Shown in pieces: positions 7,992 to 17,809 of a stretch of DNA of 64,000 bases (positions within the stretch are counted from its first letter, which is position 1; each line of letters begins with the position of its first letter). Origin of the DNA: M3007 sp043764095. GTDB taxonomy: Bacteria > Bacteroidota > Bacteroidia > Chitinophagales > Saprospiraceae. Under the pieces are notes generated by a model. That model did not search any database. It was not told the origin of the DNA and saw only the letters and a list, made by a program, of their open reading frames with translations. The position numbers were made by a program, and so were the translations under genes. The stretch spans positions 14,386 through 78,385 of the forward strand of contig JAYUKX010000007.1 of the NCBI GenBank assembly GCA_043764095.1, written 5' to 3'.

Positions 7992-9032
7992 TCACTGGCA
8001 AGTACAATTAGCATCTGTCAAAGAAATAGTCTGAACCACAAGACTACCTACAGGCGTACCTGGCGGGGCACAAATAGTTATCGGGGCAGCATTGGATGTA
8101 AATACCTGTGTAAAAGTTTGCATGACATTATTAGAGGCAGTTACTTTATATTCGAGGGAAAAAGGGGGCACGCCTGTAAAACTGGTATTAAAAATCAAAC
8201 AATTGCCAGGGCAAAGATCCGTTGTAGATGCTGTAAACGTGACAGATGGTAATGGTTTCAGAGTAACCAATACGTCGTCGGTACTAGAACCACACCCAGC
8301 GGTAGTTACTGTTACCGTATAGGTGGTATTCATCATTGTATTCACCGTAGTGGAAGCCGTCGTAGCACCATTACTCCATAAATAAGTACCTCCACCGGTC
8401 GCAACAAGCGTAGTGGACAGTCCTGGACAAATAGCAACATCTGGGCCTGCATTGGCTATTGGTGGTGTACCATTTAGGTTAAAAGTTATAGACCAACTAA
8501 GTAGTTCACCGATATCTGCGATAACATAATCATTGATATTTAGTATCCAGTTGCCATCTGCAATAGTACCATTGTATGTACTTGCAAAGGTAAATGTACC
8601 TAATGGTGGTACATTATTAAAAGCCAAACTCGCATTTCGTCCTTCTGGTCGGAAATCACCTGTGAATGGTGGCGTGCCTGTGGTGATAAAAGCACCAGCA
8701 TCATCCGAGAAGACCGTATTAGTATAGTTGTTTCCAGCACCGCCATTGCTTGTAGATAGTTCAAGTATTTGCCCACCCGGTCCAATTAAGTGTATAGCAA
8801 TATCGCCTACCCAAGAATGTAAAAGATTAATCGTCACATTCTCAATCGTAACACACCCGCCAATTAAACCTATTCCACTCACTGAACAGGGTGACTGAGT
8901 AACACCAATAGTTTGGGCTGGAGCACCCGGAGGTATAGGCAAATTACCCGTTCCATTAAACGTAATCAATTGGGCGTTTAAACGACCCAAAGAGAGCAAA
9001 AAAAGTACAAAAAATAAGTATTTATCATCCAT
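7992..9032 (-). CDS. Secreted proprotein-convertase P-domain protein with terminal CxC module
   Basis: The protein is exported: it has a signal peptide (FFVLFLLSLGRLNAQ). A P/Homo B beta-sandwich domain covers about residues 35-185 (VTIENVTINLLHSWVGDIAIHL..., ending GELLSWSITFN). An Ig/PKD-like segment follows (ANAGPDVAICPGLSTTLVATGGGTYLWSNG). The final ~85 residues form a module (CPGNC...TGVPPFSLEY...ITICAPPG...CTCQ) that is shared with the protein at 59377-60732. There is no protease domain and no typical T9SS sorting domain. P domains in such proteins usually act as adhesion or stabilising modules; the function here is unknown. Confidence 0.7.
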   Translation of the reverse strand: MDDKYLFFVLFLLSLGRLNAQLITFNGTGNLPIPPGAPAQTIGVTQSPCSVSGIGLIGGCVTIENVTINLLHSWVGDIAIHLIGPGGQILELSTSNGGAGNNYTNTVFSDDAGAFITTGTPPFTGDFRPEGRNASLAFNNVPPLGTFTFASTYNGTIADGNWILNINDYVIADIGELLSWSITFNLNGTPPIANAGPDVAICPGLSTTLVATGGGTYLWSNGATTASTTVNTMMNTTYTVTVTTAGCGSSTDDVLVTLKPLPSVTFTASTTDLCPGNCLIFNTSFTGVPPFSLEYKVTASNNVMQTFTQVFTSNAAPITICAPPGTPVGSLVVQTISLTDANCTCQ

Positions 9033-9425
9033 AGCAATAAAATATAATTTTACGTTTTTGAATTAACCTGAATTGTTTATCATTTGTTTAGCCACTATAC
9101 CAAATTAGTAATGCTTAGTAAAATTTAGGCAAAATTACAGTATTTTGCACCATATTGTAAACTTGTTTTTTAGGCTGGATAAACGGCAGCCGGAAATTGT
9201 ATAACTAACAGGATCCAGTGTATCAACCGTCAAGTTTGGAGGCAACAACCCTTCTTTTACAGTTAAATTACCGTTAATTACCGCTGTTTATCTACAAATT
9301 CACTTGAATTTTAAGAACTTGTATATTTTCGCCCCTGTTTCTTGCGTTATGCAGCGGCTTTCATACAAAGCCACCTTAACAAATAGTACATTCACGTTTC
9401 ATTTCATATAAAAATCCAACTCAGC
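9033..9425. other. Intergenic region upstream of the TPR gene
   Basis: These 393 bases separate two divergent genes. They are AT-rich. A TATATTTT stretch near 9322 could be a -7 element for the TPR gene. I see no ORF, RNA gene or repeat. Confidence 0.4.
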
Positions 9426-12400
9426 ATGAACCTTCGGATAGGCATTTCACTATGTTGTTTTTTAGTTGCATCCATCCTGCTCCCCGCCCAGCAAACGACG
9501 GTTTTCACAGAGGCGAACCTTTCGTATAAGCGCGGTGTTGATTTCTTTGATCAAGGGCTTTATGGACTCGCCCAAAAGGAATTTCAAGCCGCAATGACCA
9601 CTTTGCGCCCTGTAAACGAGCCGGAATGGCGCGATTTAAAAACCAATGCGGAACTCTACAACGCCCGTTGTGCAGTACGCCTCAACCAACCAGAAGCAGA
9701 AAAAGTCGCCCTTGACTTTTTACGCGATCAGGCTCCCTCACCAGTTGCAAGCCAAGCAGCACTTGAAATGGGCGATTATTACTTTGGCAAAAAGGCTTAC
9801 GACAAAGCTTTGGTCTATTATGATATGGCACCCGCATCTGGGCCACTGCGCGATGAATTGCGTTTCAAAATGGGCTACAGTTATTTTGTTACCAAGAAAT
9901 TCGCGCAAGCCAAGTCGATTTTTGCTGGTATTAAGGAAAATACGCGTAGTAAGTTTTATGAAGATGCCAACTACTATTATGGCTGTTGCTCTTTTTATGA
10001 AAAACGCTACGATGATGCCCTTAAAGCCTTTCAACGCTGCGAAAACTCACAAAAATATAAAGCGGTTATTCCGTATTATATTTGCCAAATAATGTTTGCA
10101 AAAGGCCAATACGATCAACTTATCACGTATGGCGAACCTAAGGCCAAAAACAAAGATGTCCGCAACCAAGCAGAAATTGCCATGTTGGTTGGTCAGGCCT
10201 ATTTTGAAAAAGGCGATTTTAAAGCCGCTCAAAAATACATGGAATACGCCGCCAATAATGGTGTTAATTTCCGTCCAGCCGATTTTTATCAACTTGGTTA
10301 TGCCCAATACCAAAATGGTTTTTTCAAAAACGCCATTGATAATTTTGAGCAATTGAATAAACAAGACTCTCTTTTGGGTCAAAATGGCTTGTACCACCTC
10401 GGTGATTGCTACCTCCGCCAACGCAATAAAGGCGCGGCCCGAAACGCATTTGGCCAAGCTGCCAGCATGAATTTCGATCCATCCGTTAAGGAAGATGCGT
10501 TGATGAACTACGCCAAATTAAGTTGGGAACTCAAGTACGACCGCGATGCGCTTTCCGCTTTGCAACGTTTTCAACCTCAATCACCTTATTATAACGATGC
10601 GCAAGCATTAATGGGTGAAATTTTCCTTAACACCCGCGATTACGACCGCGCTGTGGGCACTTTGGAAGGCGTAAAGAACCGTAGCCAACGTTTGAACGAA
10701 ATTTATCAAAAAGTATGCTATTTACGTGGCCTCCAATTGTATCAAAACAATCAAAAAGACGAGGCACGGCGTTTCTTTAATAAATCGATGGAACAACCCA
10801 TTGATCGCCGTTTGGTTACGTTATGTTCTTTTTGGAATGGTGTACTTTCCAATGAATCTGGTGATTACAAGGGTAGTATTAACCAAATTAATGCCTTTTT
10901 GGGTCAAGCGAAGAACTATTCCGATTTACCCGACGAGAGCAGCATATTTATGGGGCAATATATCCAAGGGTATAATTACTTAAAACAGGATAACCATAAA
11001 GACGCTTTGCCATTTTTCAAACAATGCGTAGATGGTATCAAAAAGAACCAAAGCCGTATTAATTCGGAGCAAATAACACAAGGTGTCTTGGGCGATGCTA
11101 TCCTGCGTGCTGGTGATTGCCATTTCAAACGCAACCAATACGGTGAGGCGCTCGGTTACTACAACGAGGCTGTTGGCCGCAAATACGATGGTTTTGAATA
11201 CGCCATTTACCAAAAAGCAATGATCAAAGGTTTGCAAAAACAGCCAGAAGATAAAATTGCTGGTATGGAAGATCTAATCAATAAATTCCCTAGTAGCCAA
11301 TTTGTAGATGATGCCTTGTATCAAATGGGCGTAACTTATATTAGTTTGAATAAGAGTACGCAAGCATTGGCAGCATTTCGCCGAGTGGTAGAAAACTACC
11401 GCGGCCGTTCGCCTTTGATTAATCCTTCTTTGCTCAAATTAGGTTTGATTTCGTACAATGATGGTAACAATTCAGCCGCCATCAACTATTACAAGCAAGT
11501 ATTTGCCAATAATCCTGAAAACGATGAGGCAAAGGAAGCATTATCAGCATTGGAGACGATTTATAAAGAAATGAACCGCCCAGATGAGTATTTTGCTTTC
11601 TTGGAAACCGTTCCAGGCTATAAAGTGACTTCTGCTGCGCGTGATAGTGTAACGTACCAAACCGCTGAATACCAATACAATAGAGCACAGTATGCACAAG
11701 CCATTGAAGGTTTTACCGCTTATTTGACAAAGTATCCAAACGGTCGTGAAGCATTGGCTGCTACCTACTATCGCGGTGATAGTTATGCAGCAACAGGCCG
11801 CTATCCAGAGGCGATGAAGGATTTGAATGCAGTAGTAACCAAAGGCCCAAGTCGCTATTTCTCTAAAGCGGCTGAAAAAGCAGCGGTAATCGCCTATACG
11901 ACCTTGAAAGATTACGGACAAGCCTTTGAAATGTCGCGTAAATGGGAAGAATCTGCCGCTACTTCGAAAGGTAAATTTGATGCTCAAGTACTCGCGATGG
12001 AAAGTGCTTATCGCTCCAATAATTCAGTAGCCACACAAGAGTACGCTAATAAGGTATTGTCTTCGGGTAGTGCATCGGGTGACCAATTAGCGCGTGGCAA
12101 CTATTATTTGGCCAAAATCGCTTATGATCGCAACGATTATGCGCGAGCGTTCCCTTCTTTGAAAAAAGTAACGGAGAATACGCAATCCGAAATTATGGCC
12201 GAGGCTTACCACTATATGTGCCAAATTCTTTACCGCCAAAAACAATATGCACAGGCAGAAGAACTCATTTCGACTGCTAACCAAGCCAGCGCCGGTTATG
12301 ATGATTGGATCGCACGCAATATCATTTTGTTATCGGATGTATATGCCGACCAAGGAGATAAAAACAGCGCATTAGCAGCATTGGAAGGTGTTTTGGAGAA

Positions 12401-12557
12401 TTATAGCGGTGGCAATCCAGCCATTTTGACGGAAACCCGCCAAAAGTACCAAAAACTGGGCGGTACTCCCCCACCCTCTTCCGATCCAGTACCACAAGGC
12501 AAAACAATCAATAAGCCAAAGCAGGTCGATATTCTTGACCTCGATGGCGGTAACTAA
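9426..12557 (+). CDS. Large exported TPR-repeat protein
   Basis: A signal peptide (ISLCCFLVASILLPAQ) is followed by about 1000 residues of TPR/SEL-like helical repeats. Recurring units resemble ALEMGDYYFGKKAYDKALVYYD and ALYQMGVTYISLNKSTQALAAF. The C-terminus is a short proline-rich tail ending in a lysine-rich strand. It likely acts in the periplasm or at the inner face of the outer membrane as a scaffold. The beta-barrel gene starts 18 bases downstream, so the two probably work together. No catalytic domain is visible. Confidence 0.8.
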   Translation: MNLRIGISLCCFLVASILLPAQQTTVFTEANLSYKRGVDFFDQGLYGLAQKEFQAAMTTLRPVNEPEWRDLKTNAELYNARCAVRLNQPEAEKVALDFLRDQAPSPVASQAALEMGDYYFGKKAYDKALVYYDMAPASGPLRDELRFKMGYSYFVTKKFAQAKSIFAGIKENTRSKFYEDANYYYGCCSFYEKRYDDALKAFQRCENSQKYKAVIPYYICQIMFAKGQYDQLITYGEPKAKNKDVRNQAEIAMLVGQAYFEKGDFKAAQKYMEYAANNGVNFRPADFYQLGYAQYQNGFFKNAIDNFEQLNKQDSLLGQNGLYHLGDCYLRQRNKGAARNAFGQAASMNFDPSVKEDALMNYAKLSWELKYDRDALSALQRFQPQSPYYNDAQALMGEIFLNTRDYDRAVGTLEGVKNRSQRLNEIYQKVCYLRGLQLYQNNQKDEARRFFNKSMEQPIDRRLVTLCSFWNGVLSNESGDYKGSINQINAFLGQAKNYSDLPDESSIFMGQYIQGYNYLKQDNHKDALPFFKQCVDGIKKNQSRINSEQITQGVLGDAILRAGDCHFKRNQYGEALGYYNEAVGRKYDGFEYAIYQKAMIKGLQKQPEDKIAGMEDLINKFPSSQFVDDALYQMGVTYISLNKSTQALAAFRRVVENYRGRSPLINPSLLKLGLISYNDGNNSAAINYYKQVFANNPENDEAKEALSALETIYKEMNRPDEYFAFLETVPGYKVTSAARDSVTYQTAEYQYNRAQYAQAIEGFTAYLTKYPNGREALAATYYRGDSYAATGRYPEAMKDLNAVVTKGPSRYFSKAAEKAAVIAYTTLKDYGQAFEMSRKWEESAATSKGKFDAQVLAMESAYRSNNSVATQEYANKVLSSGSASGDQLARGNYYLAKIAYDRNDYARAFPSLKKVTENTQSEIMAEAYHYMCQILYRQKQYAQAEELISTANQASAGYDDWIARNIILLSDVYADQGDKNSALAALEGVLENYSGGNPAILTETRQKYQKLGGTPPPSSDPVPQGKTINKPKQVDILDLDGGN

Positions 12558-12575
12558 CTTTATTAAAATTCTTTT

Positions 12576-14195
12576 ATGCAATTACAACATAAAATTTCAA
12601 TTATAGCCGTTCTTTTTGGCCTTTTGCCTCATTTTGTTGTTGCCCAAACTGGACCAACAGATAAGGTAGATATCATTAAAAACTACGAGGCACAACTCCT
12701 CGATGCCAATAAACTCAATGTAACCCCAACGCTACCAGCCTTGGATACATCGACCAAATACCAAGATTATGTAGTGCCGCCACGTCCTCTAAAAGTAACT
12801 TACGACGCTCCAAAACTCAAGCCATTGGGCATGAAAGCAGGTGCGAAAGAAGAAATGTACAATGGTTATGTAAAAGCGGGTGGCGGTGTACCTACTTCAA
12901 TTTATGGCGAATTTGGCTATGGATTTGGAGTAAAAGACAAATTTGATGGCAAAATTTGGGCAAAACACCACCAAGCCAACTTCAAAAATCGCGAAAATCA
13001 GCGGTTTTCTAATACCGATGTACAACTCAGTGGTAGTGGAATGGTAGCGAAAACCACCGCATTGGAAGCCAAAGTAGGTTATGCTTACGATCGTGTACAC
13101 TATTATGGTTACGATGATAGCCTTTTTACTTTTGATGCCACACAAGTACGCCAAAATTTCAAAACATTGGACATTGGTCTGCGTCTGTTTAATGGAGAAC
13201 GCAACGATGCCGATCTGAACTATTTTGTCGCGCCTAAGATTTATAACCTAAAAGACAACTACTCCAACACAGAAACGGGTATTGACCTTGGGTTTGGGGC
13301 TTCTAAATGGTTTGCAGAAAAACACGTGCTACGGATTAACCTCCGCACCGATTTTACAACGTATAAAGATACGGTAAAGCAACAACTGAACAATATCTAT
13401 ATCCAACCTTCATTAACCTTGCATTTTGGGCCAGCACGCCTGAAAATAGGTGGTAATTTTGCGAGCAACCGCGATGTATTCCATATCTACCCAGATGCAG
13501 AACTGAATGTGCGTGTGTTTGGTGATGGTATTCAATTGTTTGTAGGTGCTAATGGCGATTTGCGCAAAAATACCTACCGCAGTGTCAGCGATTACAATCC
13601 GTTTATCCAAATGCGTGGTTCAGAACTACGCAATACAGACTACCGCAGTTATTTTGGTGGTATCAGAGGTAATTTTGGTTGGTTGACTTATACGGTTCAA
13701 GGTGGTTACGCCACAGCAGGCGATTTGGCATTGTTCCAAACTAAGTTTGAAGGCGATATTACTCGTTTTCAAGTACAATACGATACAGCCAAAATTACTA
13801 ATCTTCAAGCTACAGTCACCTTAAAACCCACCAAGGAGATCACTGTAGCGGGAACTTTAAGCCAAAATATCTACAAAATGTCGAATGCCATTACGGCATG
13901 GGGTTTACCTGGATTAGAAGGCAATTTTAACGGTGAATATCGGATTATGGAAGGCAAAGCAGCATTCAAAGCCAATTGCTATATTGCGGATAAGATTCGT
14001 CGCCGCGACGAGAACGCTATTCCGGGTAAAAGTGGTGCGCTGTTTGATTTTGGCTTAGGTGGTACTTACCAGTTTTCTAAATATTTTGGGGCATTCCTTG
14101 ATTTGAACAATATCTTGAATAACCGCAGGGAACGTTGGTACAATTACCCGATTTATGGAACCAATGTTTTGGTGGGTATTACGGCTAAGTTTTAG
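12576..14195 (+). CDS. Outer-membrane beta-barrel protein paired with the TPR protein
   Basis: A signal peptide (ISIIAVLFGLLPHFVVAQ) is followed by alternating amphipathic strands throughout. The C-terminal segment resembles the barrel end of TonB receptors (YFGAFLDLNNILNNRRERWYNYPIYG) and ends in phenylalanine. There is no plug domain and no carboxypeptidase-like domain, so this is a plugless barrel of 539 residues. Co-transcription with the TPR gene suggests a partnership at the outer membrane. The transported substrate, if any, is unknown. Confidence 0.75.
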   Translation: MQLQHKISIIAVLFGLLPHFVVAQTGPTDKVDIIKNYEAQLLDANKLNVTPTLPALDTSTKYQDYVVPPRPLKVTYDAPKLKPLGMKAGAKEEMYNGYVKAGGGVPTSIYGEFGYGFGVKDKFDGKIWAKHHQANFKNRENQRFSNTDVQLSGSGMVAKTTALEAKVGYAYDRVHYYGYDDSLFTFDATQVRQNFKTLDIGLRLFNGERNDADLNYFVAPKIYNLKDNYSNTETGIDLGFGASKWFAEKHVLRINLRTDFTTYKDTVKQQLNNIYIQPSLTLHFGPARLKIGGNFASNRDVFHIYPDAELNVRVFGDGIQLFVGANGDLRKNTYRSVSDYNPFIQMRGSELRNTDYRSYFGGIRGNFGWLTYTVQGGYATAGDLALFQTKFEGDITRFQVQYDTAKITNLQATVTLKPTKEITVAGTLSQNIYKMSNAITAWGLPGLEGNFNGEYRIMEGKAAFKANCYIADKIRRRDENAIPGKSGALFDFGLGGTYQFSKYFGAFLDLNNILNNRRERWYNYPIYGTNVLVGITAKF

Positions 14196-14261
14196 GATCT
14201 AATTTAGTGTCGGCGGGGAGTTAGAACCTTGTCGACACTATTCATTTAAAGTACTCCCTCC

Positions 14262-15707
14262 ATGACATTTCAATCAATAGTTATGCCTAAAACACTACCA
14301 TTTAAGCTATTTATTATTGTCATTTTCCACTACGCAGCAAATGCCCAAGATTGCACTTGCACTCAAAAATTTGACTTTTTCAAGGAAAAAATCAAACTCA
14401 ATTACTCCGGTTACCGCGATAAAGTGACCACTAGCAACCAGTTGGCTTTTGACCAGCATACCAATATCTTCCAACAGAAAGCCACCAATGCGAATTCCGA
14501 CACTGCCTGTTTTCGTATCTTATTGGAGTGGAAAAAATGGTTTCGGGATGGACACGTGCAGTTGAGTACAGGTAGTACAGCGGGCAACCCTGCTCAAATC
14601 AGGGCTCAATTTGCCAATACAGAGCGCATAAATTTGTCAGAAGCAGAAGCAAAAGCCTATTTTGACCAACCAAATAGATTACCGATAGAAGGAATTTGGC
14701 AAAATGAGGAAGGTAATTACAAAGTAGCCATTGTGCAAAAGCCAACTGCTCAGCGTGAATATGCAGCCATTATCCTCAACGCAGATAGTATTTATTGGAT
14801 GCCGGGGCAAATAAAGTTTGACTTACAAAAAACGGATCAACCCAACATTTTTTCAAGCCAATATTTTATGCGCGACCACTCGCTGAGTCCAGATACAGCG
14901 TTTTTGAACTCCGATAAACTTCGTTTGAATAAAATTGGCAATTGGTATATGGTTTATCCGCGTGTGGCCACTAAAACAAAACCAGAAGGTATTTACAAAC
15001 TTTCGACTTTGGATAGTTCGACACTACTGCTCGTGATCCCCACGATGAACGAAAGTGTACGTAAACAACTGGATCAATTGATCAATGAGCATAAAGCCCT
15101 TCTTGCCCGAACACCCAATCTTGTGATTGATTGCCGTGGTAACGGCGGAGGTAGCGATATCACTTACCGCAAAGTAATCCCACTCTTGTACACCAACCGG
15201 ACAAAAACCTATCGTGCGCAGGTATGGGCGACCAAAGACAATGCTGATAAATACGCCAGTTTGAAAAAAAACAAAGATTATCCTTGGTATATACGTGCTT
15301 ATGGAGGTTATATGAAGCGTAGGATCAATCGTAACTTGGGTGAGTATATTGGACGAAAAGGAGCCACCAAAAATGGTAGGCATAAAAAACAAAAATACCC
15401 TCATCGGGTAGCCATCCTCATTGATGGAGGGTGCGCTAGTTCTTGTGAAAGTTTTGTAGAAGAGGCTAGGCAAAGTCAGAAAGTAACCTTAATTGGTGTC
15501 AATACGGCTGGCGTTAGCGATTATGGCAACCTTAATAGTATTGCGTTCCCATGTGGTAATTTTACAATGTCGTATCCTACCACACGCTCTTCCGCTGTAG
15601 ATGTAGGAAAAGGAATTGATACAGTAGGCTTCCCTCCAGATATACGATTGGAAAAAGAGCAAAGAGATTGGGTAGAGTTTGCTAGGGTACATTTACACAA
15701 GAATTAA
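14262..15707 (+). CDS. Exported S41-family (tail-specific) protease
   Basis: The N-terminus is a signal peptide; a second ATG at 14283 (MPKTLPFKLFIIVIFHYAANA) would also give one. The C-terminal ~230 residues are an S41 peptidase domain, with LVIDCRGNGGGSD as the oxyanion/strand region and GGCASSCESFVEEAR around the nucleophilic serine. A later segment reads IGVNTAGVSDYG. The N-terminal half is a Bacteroidota-specific extension with an early CTCTQKFDFF motif. There is no PDZ domain. The pxpBC gene starts five bases after the stop, which suggests co-transcription. Confidence 0.8.
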   Translation: MTFQSIVMPKTLPFKLFIIVIFHYAANAQDCTCTQKFDFFKEKIKLNYSGYRDKVTTSNQLAFDQHTNIFQQKATNANSDTACFRILLEWKKWFRDGHVQLSTGSTAGNPAQIRAQFANTERINLSEAEAKAYFDQPNRLPIEGIWQNEEGNYKVAIVQKPTAQREYAAIILNADSIYWMPGQIKFDLQKTDQPNIFSSQYFMRDHSLSPDTAFLNSDKLRLNKIGNWYMVYPRVATKTKPEGIYKLSTLDSSTLLLVIPTMNESVRKQLDQLINEHKALLARTPNLVIDCRGNGGGSDITYRKVIPLLYTNRTKTYRAQVWATKDNADKYASLKKNKDYPWYIRAYGGYMKRRINRNLGEYIGRKGATKNGRHKKQKYPHRVAILIDGGCASSCESFVEEARQSQKVTLIGVNTAGVSDYGNLNSIAFPCGNFTMSYPTTRSSAVDVGKGIDTVGFPPDIRLEKEQRDWVEFARVHLHKN

Positions 15708-15712
15708 GTGAC

Positions 15713-17353
15713 GTGAAGTACCTGCGTATTTATCCCTTATCCGAAACAGCCATTGTCTTGGAATGGGAAAATGACATAAACCATGCTATCCATTTGGCGA
15801 TACAATCGTTTTACAGATGGTTGCTGCAATATCCATTTGAGGGAATGGTAGAAATGGTACCCGCTTACCATACCCTTACTGTTTTTTACCAACCAAGGCC
15901 GAATGTTTCCATATTTTCGTTGATGCATGATTGTTGGAAGCAGTATGAATTTGATATTCAACAAACGTCTTTAAAGTCCCCAAATACAGTTTCAATCCCT
16001 GTTTGTTACGATGAAGCATTTGGCCCTGATCTTGCAGAAATTGCACAAATCCATGGCATTACTACCGAAAAAGTAATAGAAACACATCAAAACACAGTTT
16101 ACAATGTGTATATGATGGGTTTTTTGCCCGGTTTTCCTTATATGGGTGCGGTGGACGCTGCGATTGCTACACCTCGAAAATCCTCTCCACGTGCTTTAGT
16201 TGAAGCAGGCTCTGTGGGGATTGCAGGTAATCAAACTGGGATTTACCCTTTGGATTCGCCGGGGGGCTGGCAAATTATTGGACGCACGCCTTTACGTTTA
16301 TTTGACCGCGAAAAAGAATACCCTTTTTTATTTAAAACGGGCGATAACGTGCAATTTTATAGCATTTCAAAAGAGGCATACCTCCAATTATTGCCCCCAA
16401 AAAAAGACCCGCTCAACGCGCATACCAAAGCGCAAAAACCAGATATTATGGTTGTTAAACCAGGTGTTTTTTCCACCATACAAGATCAAGGTAGGTTTGG
16501 TTTTCTTGCTTATGGCGTACCCAATAGTGGGGCAATGGATTTGCAAGCACACCATTGGGCCAATGCTTTGGTTGGCAATAAGCCCGATGCTGCGACCATA
16601 GAATGTACCATGGGTGGCCTTACGCTCCAATTTTTCAAGGATATGGACATTGCAATTACGGGTGCAGGAATGGCGTTGCTACGTAAATCACCGATTTCCT
16701 ATTTCCACAAAACCAAGGTTTTTGCTGGCGATTTACTCGAAATCAGGTTCAATAATCAAGGTTTGAGGACGTATATTGCTGTTCAAGGAGGTTTCGATGG
16801 TGCAATAATAATGGGTAGCCAAAGTATTTGCCATAAAGCAGGAATTGGGCAGCCACTCCTTCCCAATATGCCACTTTACGTCGGTACAAGATCTAGTTCA
16901 GCACTAAAAGAGGTAGTAAATCATTGGCCTATTCCGATTTGGAGCAAAAACAAAAAAATCCGAATACTCCAAGGGCCAGAATTTGATTGGATGACAACAG
17001 AAAGTCAGCGCACATTTTTTGATCAAAACTATACCCTAAGCAACCGCTGCGACAGAATGGGGCTACATTTACAAGGAGGAGTGCTACATTTGGGCATTCA
17101 GGAAGAGTTACGCTCCACGGCGGTGGCTAAAGGGACGATTCAACTTACGCCAAGCGGCCAACTAATTGTACTGATGAGCGATTGCCAAACGACTGGTGGC
17201 TACCCGCGAGTTGGTCAGGTGGTGGCGATTGATTTACCCATTTTGGCACAAGCCATTCCAAATGAAAGCATTTATTTTCAATATATTACACATAATGAAG
17301 CCCACTCGCTTTATCAATCACAACAAGCCATGATCGATGCTTTATTCCATTGA
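15713..17353 (+). CDS. pxpBC: 5-oxoprolinase subunits B and C fused (KipI-KipA)
   Basis: PxpABC hydrolyses 5-oxoproline (pyroglutamate) to glutamate using ATP. The first ~215 residues are the PxpB/KipI domain (IPVCYDEAFGPDL, YMMGFLPGFPYMG, GSVGIAGNQTGIYPLDSPGGW). The remainder is PxpC/KipA (VVKPGVFSTIQDQGRFGFLAYG, SNRCDRMGLHLQG, MSDCQTTGGYPRVGQVV). In many genomes the two are separate genes; here they form one 546-residue chain. The start codon is GTG. The third subunit, PxpA, should follow directly. Instead it lies about 7.3 kb away, after an inserted segment, and only its first eight codons remain here. Confidence 0.9.
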   Translation: MKYLRIYPLSETAIVLEWENDINHAIHLAIQSFYRWLLQYPFEGMVEMVPAYHTLTVFYQPRPNVSIFSLMHDCWKQYEFDIQQTSLKSPNTVSIPVCYDEAFGPDLAEIAQIHGITTEKVIETHQNTVYNVYMMGFLPGFPYMGAVDAAIATPRKSSPRALVEAGSVGIAGNQTGIYPLDSPGGWQIIGRTPLRLFDREKEYPFLFKTGDNVQFYSISKEAYLQLLPPKKDPLNAHTKAQKPDIMVVKPGVFSTIQDQGRFGFLAYGVPNSGAMDLQAHHWANALVGNKPDAATIECTMGGLTLQFFKDMDIAITGAGMALLRKSPISYFHKTKVFAGDLLEIRFNNQGLRTYIAVQGGFDGAIIMGSQSICHKAGIGQPLLPNMPLYVGTRSSSALKEVVNHWPIPIWSKNKKIRILQGPEFDWMTTESQRTFFDQNYTLSNRCDRMGLHLQGGVLHLGIQEELRSTAVAKGTIQLTPSGQLIVLMSDCQTTGGYPRVGQVVAIDLPILAQAIPNESIYFQYITHNEAHSLYQSQQAMIDALFH

Positions 17354-17360
17354 TATCAAC
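17251..17360. repeat. Left copy of a 110-bp diverged direct repeat (pxpC end / pxpA start)
   Basis: This block matches 24551-24660 over 110 bp with no gaps and about 12 mismatches; the last 39 bases are identical. It contains the end of pxpBC and the first eight codons of pxpA. The intervening ~7.2 kb is the likely inserted segment. Confidence 0.9.
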
Positions 17361-17516
17361 AATCTAAAATTGAAAGACATTGCCTGGTCGCTAATTGGCC
17401 AAAATAAATTTGAAAATATCAATCGTGAATTAGCGCTTGAGATTGAAGGTACGGTCCAAAAACTTGACTACCTTCCCACACTGCATCATGTGGCGGTAGG
17501 CTGCAATTCAAGGTAA
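17337..17516 (+). pseudogene. Chimeric ORF: first eight pxpA codons fused to unrelated sequence
   Basis: The reading frame starts at the duplicated pxpA ATG, reads MLYSIDIN exactly as the true PxpA does, then continues into 51 unrelated residues (NLKLKDIAWSLIGQNKF...) before a stop. It overlaps the pxpBC stop just as the real pxpA start would. The DINCDMGE motif of PxpA is lost after DIN. It is probably a by-product of the insertion and not a working gene. Confidence 0.65.
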
Positions 17517-17752
17517 AAGCAAGCATCATCAACGTATCTCCCATAGCGCACTAAATCAAAACCCTGAACTTGCGAAGTCTGGGCAGTCAGATCGCTTTTT
17601 TCGAGACTCATCGCCCTAAAATGGCTGTTAGGCAAAATTTTCTTCACCATTATTTTGCTATCTTCTATATTTGTGAGCGTAAATATATGTACGCCATTAG
17701 TCACTATTTTCAACTTGGCCTTTTTTAGCCACGTGCTTAATTTATTTATCAC
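17486..17752 (-). CDS. Hypothetical small protein
   Basis: An 88-residue frame starts from a GTG with no clear signal peptide or known domain. It contains VRYGRYVDDACFYLELQP. It overlaps the 3' end of the chimeric ORF on the other strand. It may be the tail of a truncated gene or non-coding. I do not recognise it. Confidence 0.3.
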   Translation of the reverse strand: MINKLSTWLKKAKLKIVTNGVHIFTLTNIEDSKIMVKKILPNSHFRAMSLEKSDLTAQTSQVQGFDLVRYGRYVDDACFYLELQPTAT

Positions 17753-17809
17753 TAAAGATCAATAACGCAACATTCGATATCATGGTCTTATGACAAAAAA
17801 AATCATCTT

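Noticed and set aside
9646..12507. Several long open frames in other phases inside the TPR gene
   Set aside because: They overlap a well-supported repeat protein and show no domain or signal of their own.
17486..17752. A YVDD motif (RYGRYVDDACFY) resembling a reverse-transcriptase catalytic site, which would have suited the DGR target
   Set aside because: The frame is only 88 residues, and the flanking sequence has none of the other reverse-transcriptase motifs. The match is probably chance.
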